Source of the DNA: Lobosporangium transversale
Lineage: Eukaryota > Mortierellomycota > Mortierellomycetes > Mortierellales > Mortierellaceae
Assembly (NCBI RefSeq): GCF_002105155.1
Contig: NW_019029028.1
Coordinates: forward strand, 1-64,000
Direction: 5' to 3'
DNA length: 64,000 nt
Part shown: piece by piece, positions 1 to 14,276 of the stretch
How positions within the stretch are numbered: position 1 is the first letter of the stretch
Layout of the letters: each line of letters starts with the position of its first letter
The notes under the pieces: model-generated
Told to the model about the DNA's origin: nothing
The model's database searches: none
Seen by the model: only the letters and a program-made list of their open reading frames with translations
Made by a program: the position numbers and the translations under genes

Positions 1-389
1 GCGCGTTCCATATGAAATATCAAACATTTCACAGGAGCATTGTCATTGTCATTGCACAGACCATGTTTCTCTATGAAAATTAATTTGTTAAAAAATAAAT
101 CTCTTTGTTTTCTAACAGTCATGTTTCTGTCATATATTTTTATCATGCCACATGAATGTATCGACACTTGAAGGAATTCATGTTTGAGGTTAAAGCATAT
201 GATATGATCAAGGCTTATAGGTAGTGTTTGAAGGAGCTCAATTGTTGTTTTATTATTATTACTATATTATTATTATTATTATTATATAAAATAAAATTCT
301 TATTATTATTTTTATGCATCAATGGTTCAATGGCTGATGGTAGAAGCAGGCCATGATTGAAGGCTGATTATTTTTTTTTTTTCAATGCA

Positions 390-420
390 TCATGATTGAG
401 ATGATTGAGATGATTGAGAT
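390..420. repeat. 9-bp direct repeat GATTGAGAT
   Basis: Three tandem copies of GATTGAGAT. Related words (atgattgagg, catgattg) recur irregularly from 345 to 535, so this looks like one end of a degenerate repeat field. Confidence 0.7.
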
Positions 421-561
421 CTGGTTGGTTATTATTTGTAATGTAAAGCCCAAAGTTGCGCTCTCATGATGATCGCTCATAATCATGATTGAGGTCACAT
501 GATGATTGGGTCACATGATTGAGGTCCGATGATTGAAGTATGTATGCTCATTTCCTGAAGG

Positions 562-690
562 GCACATGAAAATGGAATGATATGAAATGAAAATGGAATG
601 ACATGAAATGAAAATGGAATGACATGAAATGAAAATGGAATGACATGAAATGAAATGAAATGAAATGGAATGGAATGGAATGGAATGGAA
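562..690. repeat. Minisatellite with 21-bp unit grading into a 5-bp repeat
   Basis: About four copies of a 21-bp unit (ATGAAATGAAAATGGAATGA plus C) are followed by tandem GAAAT and GGAAT pentamers. The open reading frame on the opposite strand (FHVIPFS repeats) is a product of the repeat and not a gene. A related GAAAT array lies at 24458-24520. Confidence 0.85.
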
Positions 691-1263
691 TTTATTTTAG
701 ATTTATGGACGGACGTATCATAGAGCAAGAATTATGAAACTATGAAATGAAATATATCATATAATAGAGCAAGATCTATGAAATATATCATATAATAGAG
801 CAAAGATCTATGAAACGAGTTATTACGATAAGAGAGAAACCATTTCGACTTTAGTATATAGATATAAGAGAATGAGTAGGATAAAAATAATGTCGAAGTG
901 ATGGATTATAGTCTAGATTTCTTTCTTTTCTTCTTTTGATGACTTAATTGCGCTTGTTTGAATGTGGAGGTAGTCGGGATCGCCGCATTTTAAATATAAA
1001 TATTGCTTTCATTTCATTCTCTCCCTCTTTTTTTTTTTTTTTTTCTTCTTCTCATGATTCGCCTCAGAAGGTCAGAAGAATGTGGGAAAAGGGAGGAATG
1101 ACAGCCTTAACCTAGTAGATGGGAACAGTGCAATCGGTGAATGGAGGGCAAGAAACGAGTATGCAGACAAATAAGCAAGTGAAGAGCAGCAGAATACAGA
1201 ATACATACAATAGCGCATATCACCAGTGAGATGTAAGAGAATAGAGATTCCAGAAGATAATGT

Positions 1264-3619
1264 TTACTTACTGCAAGTGATCACGCCTACAAGCTTGTTC
1301 CAGAAGCCTTTCTTCTTATGGCTACCTTCGCCATTTTGGCCGTCTTGCTGGATATTAGCAGGAGCAGCCCGACTATAACCTTGCTCATTCAATAGGTCCT
1401 GTTCACCCGATGCGCCCGCTGCAGCGTTGGTGCCAGCAGTACCAGTACCAGCCCCTGCTCGCGAAGTACTTTGTTTATGCTTGAGCTTGGAGTTGCTATG
1501 CACAAGGGCTGATGGCTGCTGTGGTCCTTTGGACCCCGTCTGTTGCTGTTGCTGTTGCTGATGCTGTCTCTGCGATTGCAAGTGAGGGTCTCGTGAAGAG
1601 TGGTGGCGTGCATCAGACGCATGATGGATATTTCCAGATTGGTGATGAAGAGGGTTATTGGAGGAGTACTATAGAACATGGGGAATAAAGACATAGCATC
1701 AGTATAATACTTTGATACGATAGTAAGATGTTCATTGAACCAGCTATTGAGAATGCCCAAACACGCGTGAATTTTGTACTTACATCGACCTCAGCCTCCC
1801 AGCCTTTACCATTGTTCAGTAGCATCCAGTCATAAACACCATCTTCTACCTCGCCAATACTCTTCAATGCCTTTGTAAACAAGTCGCGTAAGAAGTCATA
1901 ATCAGGAGTCTCTTCAAAAGACAGTTTACGAACATAGTTGAGATAGATACCAAACTCCTCTGTATAACGACGTAGAAAGAAAAGAGAAAGACAGAGATTG
2001 TTAAAGGAATGATATACAATAATAACAATACGAGTAAAATAGCATGTCGAGCACTTGCTGAAAACCTAATCATAGGAGATTAATCGAACATTCAACTTTT
2101 CAATGATCGTACCTGGAAATCCTTCACAAAGCTCTTTGATTGGCGTCGACTGCTTCTTCTCACCAATTTTTTCATACTTTTGCTTGTTTGTGGCGGCTTT
2201 AAGTCCCTGCCATGGTAGACCACCACGCAAGAAGTACATGAAAACGTGACCCATCGCTTCCAAATCATCACGTCTGGATTGCTCTATTGAATGGAGGCAT
2301 TAAAGACATACGATTTTCATGAGAACACAAAAATCAACCAAAAATTAAATGGATGGTAGACAAAGTAGGATAGACAAATTACCTCGACCAAGATGAGTAT
2401 TAATGCTCATATAGCGGGCAGTGCCACTGAGAGATTTGCGTTCGCGGTACGGTATATGTTGCTTAGTCTTAGGGTCACGATATTGTTTAGCCATGCCAAA
2501 GTCAACGACATGGACTAGATTAGCATGCTTGCTGTGGGGTTTTCCAACCAAGAAATTGTCAGGCTTGATATCGCGGTAAATTAGATTTTTCTCGTGAATT
2601 GTTTGCACACGAGACAACTGAAGTGCCACATCAAGGTCAATAGAGTATCAGGAGCGTTAGATTTCAGCCAAGTCGCACATCCAGTCACAAAAGCAAGAAC
2701 AGAAAGTAACAATCAGAGAAAGGCTTGCAGTACCATTTGTTTTGCAACCATGACGACAGTCTTGATTGTGAACTTGCGGCCGCACATATCAAAAAGATCC
2801 TCAAGTGATGGGCCAAGTAGATCGATGCAAAGGATGTTATGCAAACCTTCCTGGCCAAAATAGAATGCATTGGGAATTCCAGCTATTTCAAGAAGATTGA
2901 TATAGGTCAGCACAGGTGTGATTAGGTCATGTCGTCCATCCGCAGGAAAAAGAGATTATGGCTGGAATCATTGTTGAATTGATCACTCAGGTGTCTCCTT
3001 TCCCCCTTCTTAAATAATCGCCCAACAACAAACAGTTTCAAATGATGGTTTGACGGTCACCTGTCCTTTTTTTTTTTTATTTTTTTTTTTTTATCTCTTT
3101 TCCCCCTGGAAATAAACCCATTTTCATTTGCCATTTGCGTCAGTTGCTGATATAAAATGACGTTACTGAAAACCAGGAAGATAGACTCCCATAACCATGT
3201 TATCCTTTTGTTCGTGGAGGTGATAGTAATGATGGTTGAAATGATAGTTGTCAACATGCACCACAAGTATCAGGTAGAGTTTTGTTGCGGAATAAAACAT
3301 TAAAGAGCTTACTTGAGCCTGCCAAGATCTTGTATGTTCTATACTCATCACGCAATTGAGGGGCATCACTCTTTCTGGGCTCGAATTTGATGGCCACTTG
3401 CTGGTTGTTCAAAAGATTAGTGCCTGTAATATAAAGACAAAAAAAAAAAAAAGTAAATAAAAAAGATATCGATCAACGAATAACATGCCAAAAAGAACAT
3501 GATAGTGACTTGCCTTCATAGATGATACCAAAGCTTCCTTCACCAATCTTCTTGCCGACCCTGTAATGGACGCCAACGACGTTGGAAGAAGAATGGGTAC
3601 TGTGAGAACTGTTATTCAT
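1264..3619 (-). CDS. YCK2: Casein kinase I, YCK-type (plasma-membrane CK1)
   Basis: Seven exons: 3619-3514, 3423-3313, 2882-2734, 2617-2383, 2283-2113, 1959-1784 and 1668-1264, giving about 450 residues. The kinase domain covers residues about 18-290. The glycine loop is IGEGSFG (25-31), the ATP lysine is in VAIKFE (K48), the catalytic loop is YRDIKPDNF (D138) and the DFG is in VVDFGMAKQ. The stretch [19 protein letters not shown] is diagnostic of the fungal YCK1/2 subfamily, which acts at the plasma membrane in morphogenesis and nutrient signalling. The tail from about 316 is low complexity, rich in H, Q, S, A and G, and ends in a basic patch ([10 protein letters not shown]) and GVITCSK. Intron 1 uses a GC donor (AAG|GCAAGT). 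The last cysteine fits lipid anchoring, but the annotated end overlaps a GTAAGT donor, so a final exon near 1110 could change the last residues to TCS. Kinase identity is very secure; the exact C-terminus is not. Confidence 0.93.
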
Positions 3620-4208
3620 GCTGATCATGAGAAAAATGGAGAAAAAAATTATGGAGACAAAATGTTAGCGTTTTTTTTTGGAAATTGATTCTGCTAATAA
3701 CAAAGAGGAAAATGATATATCAATGTATAATAGAATGATGTATAAAATGTATGTATCATTGGAGAATACAATGAGCCCTTTTTTTTTTTTTTTCTTTTTT
3801 TTTGGATCACATGTTGATGAAGGGGGGTATGGAATTGTCATATTATGAGTGGGAACATGCGTTAAATGTCAAATGGCTCTTACACGGACAGCAATCACGC
3901 TGGTTGTATATATAATATTGATGTGAAGGAAGTGAGGATGAGAGTGCTGGTGTGACGGCGACAAGAGGATGGAAAGGAGGAGTAGGGGAAGTCAAAATAA
4001 TAGAGGGCAAGAGCAAATATGAAAGTGAGAGTGAGAATGAGAATAAAATGAAGTCAAACCAGAATGAAACTAATGCAACAATAAAAAAAAAAAAACGAGA
4101 ATTAAGAATTGAGAATTAAAAATAATTAAAAGGTGTGAGTGAAGAAACAGGATGTTTGAAGGGAAGGGAAGGGAAGAGAAGGGAAAAGGAAGGGAAGAAT
4201 GGAAAGAG

Positions 4209-4211
<3 letters not shown>

Positions 4212-4257
<46 letters not shown>
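4212..4257. repeat. GA dinucleotide microsatellite
   Basis: About 23 GA units inside a longer homopurine stretch (4150-4310). It lies 0.6 kb upstream of the casein kinase start. The frames RERERE and SLSLSL across it are repeat translations. Confidence 0.95.
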
Positions 4258-4260
<3 letters not shown>

Positions 4261-5431
4261 GGAAGTGGAAAGGGAGTGAAAAGAAAAGAAAGAAAAGAAA
4301 AAGACAAAATCCCAGTGATGATGTGTGTTTACTACTTTATTTATTGTATCCGAAACATTTTGTCCGTTCTGGCTCTCTTTTTTCCTCTCAAAACTTTCAG
4401 CCATTTATTGTCTACCTGCAATATGCAATGGATAATAATAAATAATAAAATAATAATAGCATGAAGAGAGTATTAAAAAAAAAGAGAGAGTTCATTTCTC
4501 ATCAACCTGGCCAAGACCAATGTCATTAATGCTATACTCCTTCTCCTCACCTCTCAAATGAATTGCAAGAACAAACAAAAAAAAAAAAATCGAAATCGAA
4601 AGAGCCTTTCTTTCTCTATTTATCTATTCCTTTCTTTTTCTCATTCTCTCTCACCTTCTCTTTCCCTTCCAACGAAAATGAATGAACAAGAAAAATTTCT
4701 GCAATGCCCTGAATGCCCTGTCTCAGTAAGATGAGCACTGTAAAAAGTAAAAAAAGAAAATAACTTTTGTCCAGTCAGGCAAGACTGTCCAATAGGAGCG
4801 AGGACGATTTAAAAAAAACCCTCCCCGGATCACGTTTCTTGTAAGAACCCTTTTTTAATGTTTCTCTCTCTCTCTTGACTCTCTCTCTCTCATAGTCTAT
4901 CTGGGGATGAGAGCTGGCTGCACAATGCACAGTCAGACAGTCAGAAGGAGGGGACAGGAGTCAAAAGCGTCAATATGTTGTAGGGAGAGCGCATTTAAAA
5001 TAAGAGCCAGAATGCAAGTGAACTGAAAAGGAGGGATTTGTGGAGAGTTTAGGCCGTGTCCAGCTGGCCTTGTGCAGGGGGATAAAAATGTTTGACATGG
5101 AAGTTTATTACTGACTATGGCCATTATCCTCAATAGGCTACAAGACTAGTGAAAGATAGGATGAGTGGCCGTTTGTCTAGAGAAGGTAGCGAAAGTCGGT
5201 TTCTGAAGAGAGATAGACGTGGAAACACAGCTCAAACAGTGATTGTAGACAAAGAATACAAAGGTATGGGCGATCAACAATCGGATAAAGAAAGAAAAAT
5301 GAGAGAGCAGAACTCAATTGGATCTTTATTGGCACCCATGCTTGCTCTAAGCTCCAAGTAACGATTGTAGCCACGCCAGAGCCGTATTAGCAATATCAAT
5401 ACTAAATCTGCTCTCCTTTTATCAAATCTGT

Positions 5432-5435
<4 letters not shown>

Positions 5436-5474
<39 letters not shown>
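5436..5474. repeat. Poly-T tract, about 39 nt
   Basis: An uninterrupted T run, followed 120 bases later by a second run of about 36 T (5591-5626). No reverse-transcribed element is recognisable beside either run. Confidence 0.95.
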
Positions 5475-5591
5475 CCCCCTCTCTCCTTACTTCAGTTGGG
5501 GTGAACAGATGGATGCGGGCGGATGTTGAGGTATAATTCACCAGATCCCTTGTAAACTATCACCTGCATTTTTCATGGATCTTTCCCTTGA

Positions 5592-5627
<36 letters not shown>

Positions 5628-6119
5628 GCTCAGACTTTACACAAGCGCATGTGCTTGAAGAGTATTGAATTCAATGGGAACAAGGAGTTGTAATGACTCA
5701 ATAATATAAAATAAAAAAGACTCGACTAAAAGGACATCCCAGGAGACACTTGGGATTGGAAAGGAGACAGTAAAAGGAGATCTGAGCAAATGCCAACAAA
5801 TGCATCATTCACAAAGGCAAAATATGGCAATAACCAAACGACAGGACAAATAAAAACATGGCTTCATTTTTTTTTTTTTTGTTGTTGTTGTTGTGTTCAA
5901 TGCATGTAGAGAATGGGTGTAATAGAACAGACTGCATCAGCCAGGCAGATAAAAAGATACGCGACATAGAGTAGTAAAAGACATAGCAGGTCTAATAGTC
6001 ATGATTGATATGATAGAAGTGATGGATGATAGACATATAATGGGACGTAATTAGATGAAGTGATGGATAATTGAAGCTTTCAATGAAAAGTCTTCAAGGT
6101 CTGAAAGTGGATCGGATGG

Positions 6120-6960
6120 ATTGGGTTTTTAACTTCAGATCTTCACCTTTTATTATTATTATTACGTGCTGAAAGAGAAGAGGCTGTGTGCAATTAGAGT
6201 AGAAAGATGCTGAAGACCGAAGGTAATCAGCTGGAAATGGTGAATGAGATGGATGTTAAAGATCGAGGAAAGTGGTAACAGGGCAGGGCTTATAGAGCTT
6301 AAAGAAAAAGGTAAAAAAAAAAAAAAAAAAAGTGGCAAGAGAGATAGGAGAGGAAAAAGATGAAGGCAGACTACCCTCTCAGCCGTGTCAATCAAATACA
6401 ATTGGGTCTCTTTTCTCCCGCCTCCTCCCATTATTGGCAACCTTGACCTCAAAACAAACAATGAATATGCCTTATTATTTAAAAACATGAGCAAACTTTT
6501 TTTCTGAACCACATCATCGCTCGCTTCGTACAGATAACTGGGGAGTTAATCTGGTGATCATAAACGGTTTCTACATTGATCGACGCATATTCGAAGCGGA
6601 CAACTGGATCGGAGGGTGCTGGGGTCCGGATAGAACATAAGAGAGAGGGAAAGTTGATATAAATGATCCATAATAACTTTCAGAGACAGGTACACCATGT
6701 TGAATCTGAGTTTGCTGATAATTGAGACGATAATGTATCATTTAAAAAAAGCTTTTTTTCCCAGACACGTTGCAGCATGATACGCGAAAACGAGAAGGTT
6801 AAAGAACTCACGAAAGTGGTGTGGATAAATGAATGACCTGCCGTAGAACCAGGAGAAATAAAAATATTCATGTATCCCCTGTACTGGGCTCATATACATA
6901 TATACACAGGCTAATATATCCATCTGGATGCAATCTGAATGGTAAGGATGACATTCCCGT
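6120..6960 (-). other. Possible eroded or unrecognised spliced gene
   Basis: Several short minus-strand stretches read like protein and are bounded by plausible splice signals, but no full gene could be built. One frame around 6640-6540 includes APSDPVVRFEYASINVETVY and then DHQINSPVICTKRA. Further upstream on this strand are IQHGVPVSESYYGSFIS (near 6700-6650) and FRLHPDGYISLCIYVYEP (near 6945-6890). I recognise no family. It may be a decayed gene, an unspliced exon set, or chance. Confidence 0.25.
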
Positions 6961-8425
6961 CATAATTCAAAAAAGTTCTCGATCCGATTAAAATGAACAG
7001 GCTGGCCCCCCCCCCCAAGAGGATTAAGTTTTTATTGCAAAATGACGGCACAGGTTCAAGGGAATTGACATGTCAACACTTGTAGACAGCAATCCATCTC
7101 TCTGTGTAACAAATTCTGTCACTGCAGCTCGAGCCCTTAAAAAAAGGTCGTGCGTAGCTTCCCGTGTGACAATCATCTTACTACTAAAATGCCGACTCTC
7201 ATTGTCACCATGTATACTAGAGAGAGCACTGAGCTGATCAACTACACCAACGATGCCCAAAGGGCACCCACCGCTGATCTCGTCAATGAATTGGCTCTGA
7301 CGGCATCAATGCTTAAAATACCAAGGACTATTTTACTGTTTGAGCGCAGGAAATGCTTGGTCAAGGAAGGACTAAAATTGGCTATAATCTCTTTGTTCGT
7401 TGCAGGTCGGCTGGATGGGTCCAGCTTCATCATTTCTCTTGGCATATTAGTCAAACTTGCCTGCTTGTAAATAGAGGTAGGCTCAAATTTGGCTCTAGAC
7501 ATTCAATGCACACACATCTTTACGTCTTTATGTGGTTTTGGTTGTTCTACCTGGGTAGTGGCAAACCAAAAAGCAGCAGGAAAAAAAGCACACCAATGTA
7601 TGATATTAAGGAGAACCTCAAGGCGGATTTTCTTTTATTTTATTTTATTTTATTTTTTTTCGATACAAAATGTCCCATTTTTTTTTAGCGTTGCTTGAAT
7701 ACCCTACATGTTTAAAGATCGCCTCTTGTACATGTACTTCAAAACTTTATGGCAAGCCGCATCAAGTCTTTTAAAAAGCGTTACATGACATTTTGAGCAA
7801 TTAAATTCTAAGACTACTTTCTGCTTAAATGGGATCGCCCAATTTTCTACCTCGTGGCTATGCAATAGTAGCCCTATCAGGAATCGAGCTTGGATTCACG
7901 CTTTTGTTTCCTGTTAACAAACCTCAAATAGTAACTGACGATTTACTATGCAAAAAGTGCATCGCTGTTGATGGAAAGTAGGGATTCACAAGAAATAAAC
8001 TGTGCCTAAGCACCCAAAGCGCCATGTATGTCTACAATGGAAGCTGAAAGGATACTCGATTCGGGCGATACTCGTTTTATTTTTGCGAGTAAAATGAGAT
8101 TCAATGCATTAAAATGCTGACAAGTGCCGTAGCCGATGTCGCCAAAGCTATATTAGCAAACAGACGAATTGTCGAGGTTGCGGTTGAGGCAACGCGCAAC
8201 TCAACCCGTTGCAGCTACTTTGGTAGGTATTCTCAAGCGTACTAAAAATGTGGCATGGAACGAAGATGAGGTTTCAGGCACTAGTTTTAATGGAAGCATT
8301 CATATGTAGGTTCGAGGACGCTCAAGTTAGAAGCGATGAAATACCCTCAATAGGATTTTCTTTTTTGATAAGAACCCTTAGGTCATGATTTATTACACAT
8401 CCTTTATTGCACACTTCCTTTTTGC
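6961..8425. other. Unassigned region, possible mobile-element debris
   Basis: No intact gene. A minus-strand frame at 7502-7242 (about 86 codons, including MMKLDPSSRPATNKEIIANF) looks coding-like but has no recognised family and no clear partners. The frame on the opposite strand is probably its shadow. An A/T-rich stretch with TTTTA repeats lies at 7630-7685. Nothing was recognised in 7700-8425. Confidence 0.35.
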
Positions 8426-8429
8426 CTAT

Positions 8430-8995
8430 TATGCTATCAGTTCCTTCCATCAGGCCATAAACTCTTCTTCGCACCCTTCGAACGCTTGGGCGGTGATCTC
8501 TTCCCTCTCTTTAGCTCTGTTTTTATTTTAGCTCGCGTAATAAAGCTGATGTTCAATGCACGAAAGGACAGCATATCGAACATCGAGGCCGTCGTAGACC
8601 CTTGACACCAAATACATGTGCTTGCAAGGGATCTTCTGTCGGACACAGTCGGGACATGAACATGACTGAAGGAGACCTCGCTCTACGTCCGCGGCAACGA
8701 AGTACTCTACTCCAGATTCTTCGGATGGCTTTGCCGTGAAGTGTAAGGAACGAAAGAACGATTAGAACCTGTCCGTGCACAACCAAGCTTGTGAAATCCT
8801 CGATTTTCGATAGGCTCGTCACCAGCCTAGATTTTCGACACATACCTCTCTCTCGAAGGAGGCTTGTAGGAACACTTTCCGCCTCTGCTTCAACCTGTAA
8901 ATCATGGGATGTTAGTTGTGGTCTAAGTAAGTGCAACAACGCTCAGCACTTGCCGGGGCGATCATTGAAGACTCTCTTCACTCGACCTCAACTCA
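8430..8995 (-). pseudogene. MULE transposase fragment with SWIM zinc finger
   Basis: The nucleotide sequence is nearly the same, in inverted orientation, as 29790-30040. Read in the correct frame on the minus strand, about 8790-8560, it gives FFRSLHFTAKPSEESGVEYF and then SCSCPDCVRQKIPCKHMYL. The CxC...CxH spacing is a SWIM zinc finger, the usual C-terminal module of Mutator-like (MULE) transposases. The long open frame overlapping it is a shadow. The frame breaks at a stop shortly after CIEHQ. The transposase core that should lie upstream (towards 9000 and beyond) is absent; instead a Fanzor-like fragment begins on the plus strand at about 9071. It is therefore a truncated remnant. This copy keeps the lysine codon in PCKH that is a stop in the second copy. 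Confidence 0.7.
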
Positions 8996-9070
8996 TTCTT
9001 GATACATTTTCAGTCATGGCCTCTGAAAACCATTGACTTCATCAAGTTATACTCGTTAAGGCCCACAGGG

Positions 9071-10363
9071 AGAGCGACTCTAGGCTGCATTGACACTCCA
9101 AAAGCAAAAGCCGAGCGGAAAGATCCGAGAAATATGAACAGAGCTGACTTTACCCGCGTCATGCAGTGGGGACATCCCATTGCAACCCTTAATGTTGGAA
9201 CTTTTTCGGATAATATGAAGGGGGTTTGGAGGATAAAGGGTTGGTAAATGGGGCTCCGGGATGCAGTTCGTACGGCCGCAAACATCAAGAGGGAATTCCA
9301 GTTTCTTATCGGTCTTTTTATTGAAAGCTTGCTTCTACGAAATAACTTTGAAGAAACGGATAGGAAGCTGTTGGACGGGATTTGTAATGTATTTCAATAG
9401 CTTGATGGTGATATCGGAGATGCTATCGATGAAAAAGAAACAAACGAAGAATGACACCATTGAGGAAAACAACGATGATGCCTCATTTCCTTTCATACGG
9501 TCACTGATGGTTTACCTTTACACTGGCAACGAACCGAAGAAGGGAAAGAGGGAGAAGAAAGATGGACCAGGTTTAGTGAGGACATTTGTCACTCGTGCGC
9601 AAGCTCTTGGACTCCTGGATGGCTTAAGGCATAGGAATGAGATAAACCACATTATGCAGTTCGCCCCTCAGCATTATGTCGATCAGTAGCGTCACAACTC
9701 TCAGTTAAAGTCAGGCTTATGTACAGGAAAGGCAACTGGGGAAATTCACAGAAAGATATTTCATCGATCAAACGTTCTTTTTATTTCTATTTCTATTTCT
9801 ATTTCCAATTAATAAGATACCTGACGAATGGCTGAGTTTCTGGCCAATAATTTAAACGTCTGAAGGACAAAGGGGCCTTTCCAGCAGATCATGACATCGG
9901 CATAAAGCCCGATCTTCCTGCAATTGAAAACTTTGTAAAGTTGAACAAGCTGTACAGAAACAATCGAAAGATAGACCCTCCCTCAGTATCTTCTGGAAGA
10001 ACGAGCAACTGAAAAGAGCGCCCAAGGTTCAACTAGATGGTTCAGAACAATATGGCCTAAATGATATGCATTCAGTAATTCGAAACCTATAAGACCCATC
10101 GAGACTACATTCATTTCAACTGTTGTAGGGCCGATCACTGTCCGCAAGGGATGGCGAGGGCTAAAAGACAAGACTAGAGTGATGTCCCTAGATGATATCA
10201 CCAATCACATCATAGACATCCGCCGAGCTTACTTCGATCTTGAGGAATACCGCGAATCCGGATATGTCTTGACAGGCTCTATTCGAGCAGATGGGTTCTG
10301 CATCCAATTGTCGACCTACAAACTTAAGGAATTGCAACGTGTCTGGTACAAGAGGTTAGTCTA
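9071..10363 (+). pseudogene. Degenerate N-terminal half of a Fanzor-like (TnpB-related) protein, copy A
   Basis: Four blocks in order, interrupted by frameshifts and stops, match blocks of the gene remnant at 25250-28536 (minus). They are NRADFTRVMQWGHPIATLNV (about 9140-9200), RDAVRTAANIKREFQFLIGL (from about 9260), DLPAIENFVKLNKLYRNNRK (about 9910-9975) and RESGYVLTGSIRADGFCIQL (about 10245-10310). Between blocks two and three, a frame ending at 9689 carries FPFIRSLMVYLYTGN. From memory of Mortierellaceae proteins, these blocks precede the RuvC and zinc-finger part of fungal TnpB-like (Fanzor) nucleases. That catalytic part is not present here. The copy is dead: at least three frame changes and internal stops are visible. 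The 5' XPG-like part is also missing, the sequence before 9071 being a MULE fragment. Confidence 0.55.
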
Positions 10364-10977
10364 GAAAATATGCGTGTAAGCAAGACTCGTTAGGAGTCAG
10401 CAGTCTTTCACAGCCACGTCTATGACGTATTTTGAGAGAGGTTTGCGCTGTACTCAGCCGATTATACATTATATCCTATTTAGTTGGATTTACATGTTTT
10501 TTAAATGAGAAGGTTTTTTTTTTGAGTTTGGGCATCCCGAACGGGCGGAGGACCAAAAGGGCAACTTTGGGACAGACAAGATAAAATTCTTCAGTAATAT
10601 GTAGCCCAGGCAAAGAGCCCAATGCTCTGGGATTCATCTTTGCTGGTTTCTACACAGCGGGGTAGACACGAAGCATACAGAGAAGGCCTGTTTGTAAAAG
10701 AGAGGATGAAAGGCGTATGACTGCCAGGTGTGTCATACTCTCACTGCCCTCCCCCACGCCACGGTGGAGGTAGAACTGAGGCATTGTACTACGCAAGTCT
10801 GGATTGACAAGTCTTCTCTTTCTTTACAACATCCCTTGCATATACATCATTCTGGTTTTGTTTCTTTTTTTTTTTTTTTTTTTTTTTCCTCATTATTTCG
10901 TTCTTCTTCCATCAACATCATATCCTTTTTTTTTTTTTTTTTTTTTTTCTTGTTCTTTTCATTCTTTAAACATCATA
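10364..10977. other. Calcineurin A upstream region
   Basis: No gene is seen. Two long T tracts (about 10867-10887 and 10927-10948) lie just before the calcineurin start codon at 10978, typical of T-rich fungal core promoters or leaders. The T-derived F-rich frames are not genes. Confidence 0.6.
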
Positions 10978-14026
<3,049 letters not shown>

Positions 14027-14276
14027 AAGAGTGATAGCAGTGATGCATGGGCTGGTTGACAAGGACAACAAACGGCATGTGGACATGCAAATATAGTTTT
14101 TTTTTTGACTATAAAAACTACCAGAGAAAAAGGTTAAATAGACACAGTCACATAAACAATCAAAAACAGCATTTTTTTATTTTTTTTATTTTATTTTTTT
14201 TATCCTTCTCGGCTTTCCCGCCCACTCTTCCTTCCAAGAAGAATATAAGCATATTCATTTCTCGATCATCATAAAA

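Larger units (their letters stand above)
1..1263. other. Intergenic, repeat-bearing left edge
   Basis: No convincing gene is visible. The stretch is A/T-rich and holds a short ATT microsatellite near 250-290, a 9-bp repeat near 390-420, a minisatellite at 562-690 and a T tract near 1030-1044. The part next to 1263 is the 3' flank of the casein kinase gene on the minus strand and may contain a last intron and a tiny terminal exon of that gene (see the kinase entry). Confidence 0.6.
3620..6119. other. Gene-poor upstream region with simple repeats
   Basis: No conserved reading frame was found. The first 1 kb is presumably the promoter and 5' leader of the casein kinase gene and is strongly purine-rich on the plus strand. 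It includes a GA microsatellite (4212-4257) and many GGGAAG/GAGAAA words. T tracts of more than 30 nt lie at 5436-5474 and about 5591-5626. The short frames in this region are low-complexity or shadows. Confidence 0.55.

Noticed and set aside
4126-4464. Arg/Glu- and Ser/Leu-rich frames over the GA repeat
   Set aside because: Translations of a dinucleotide microsatellite, open on both strands, with no non-repeat domain.
8553-8939. 128-codon minus-strand frame in the MULE tail
   Set aside because: The neighbouring frame of the same strand gives the SWIM motif SCSCPDCVRQKIPCKHMYL, so the long frame is a shadow. The same shadow appears at 29761-30024.
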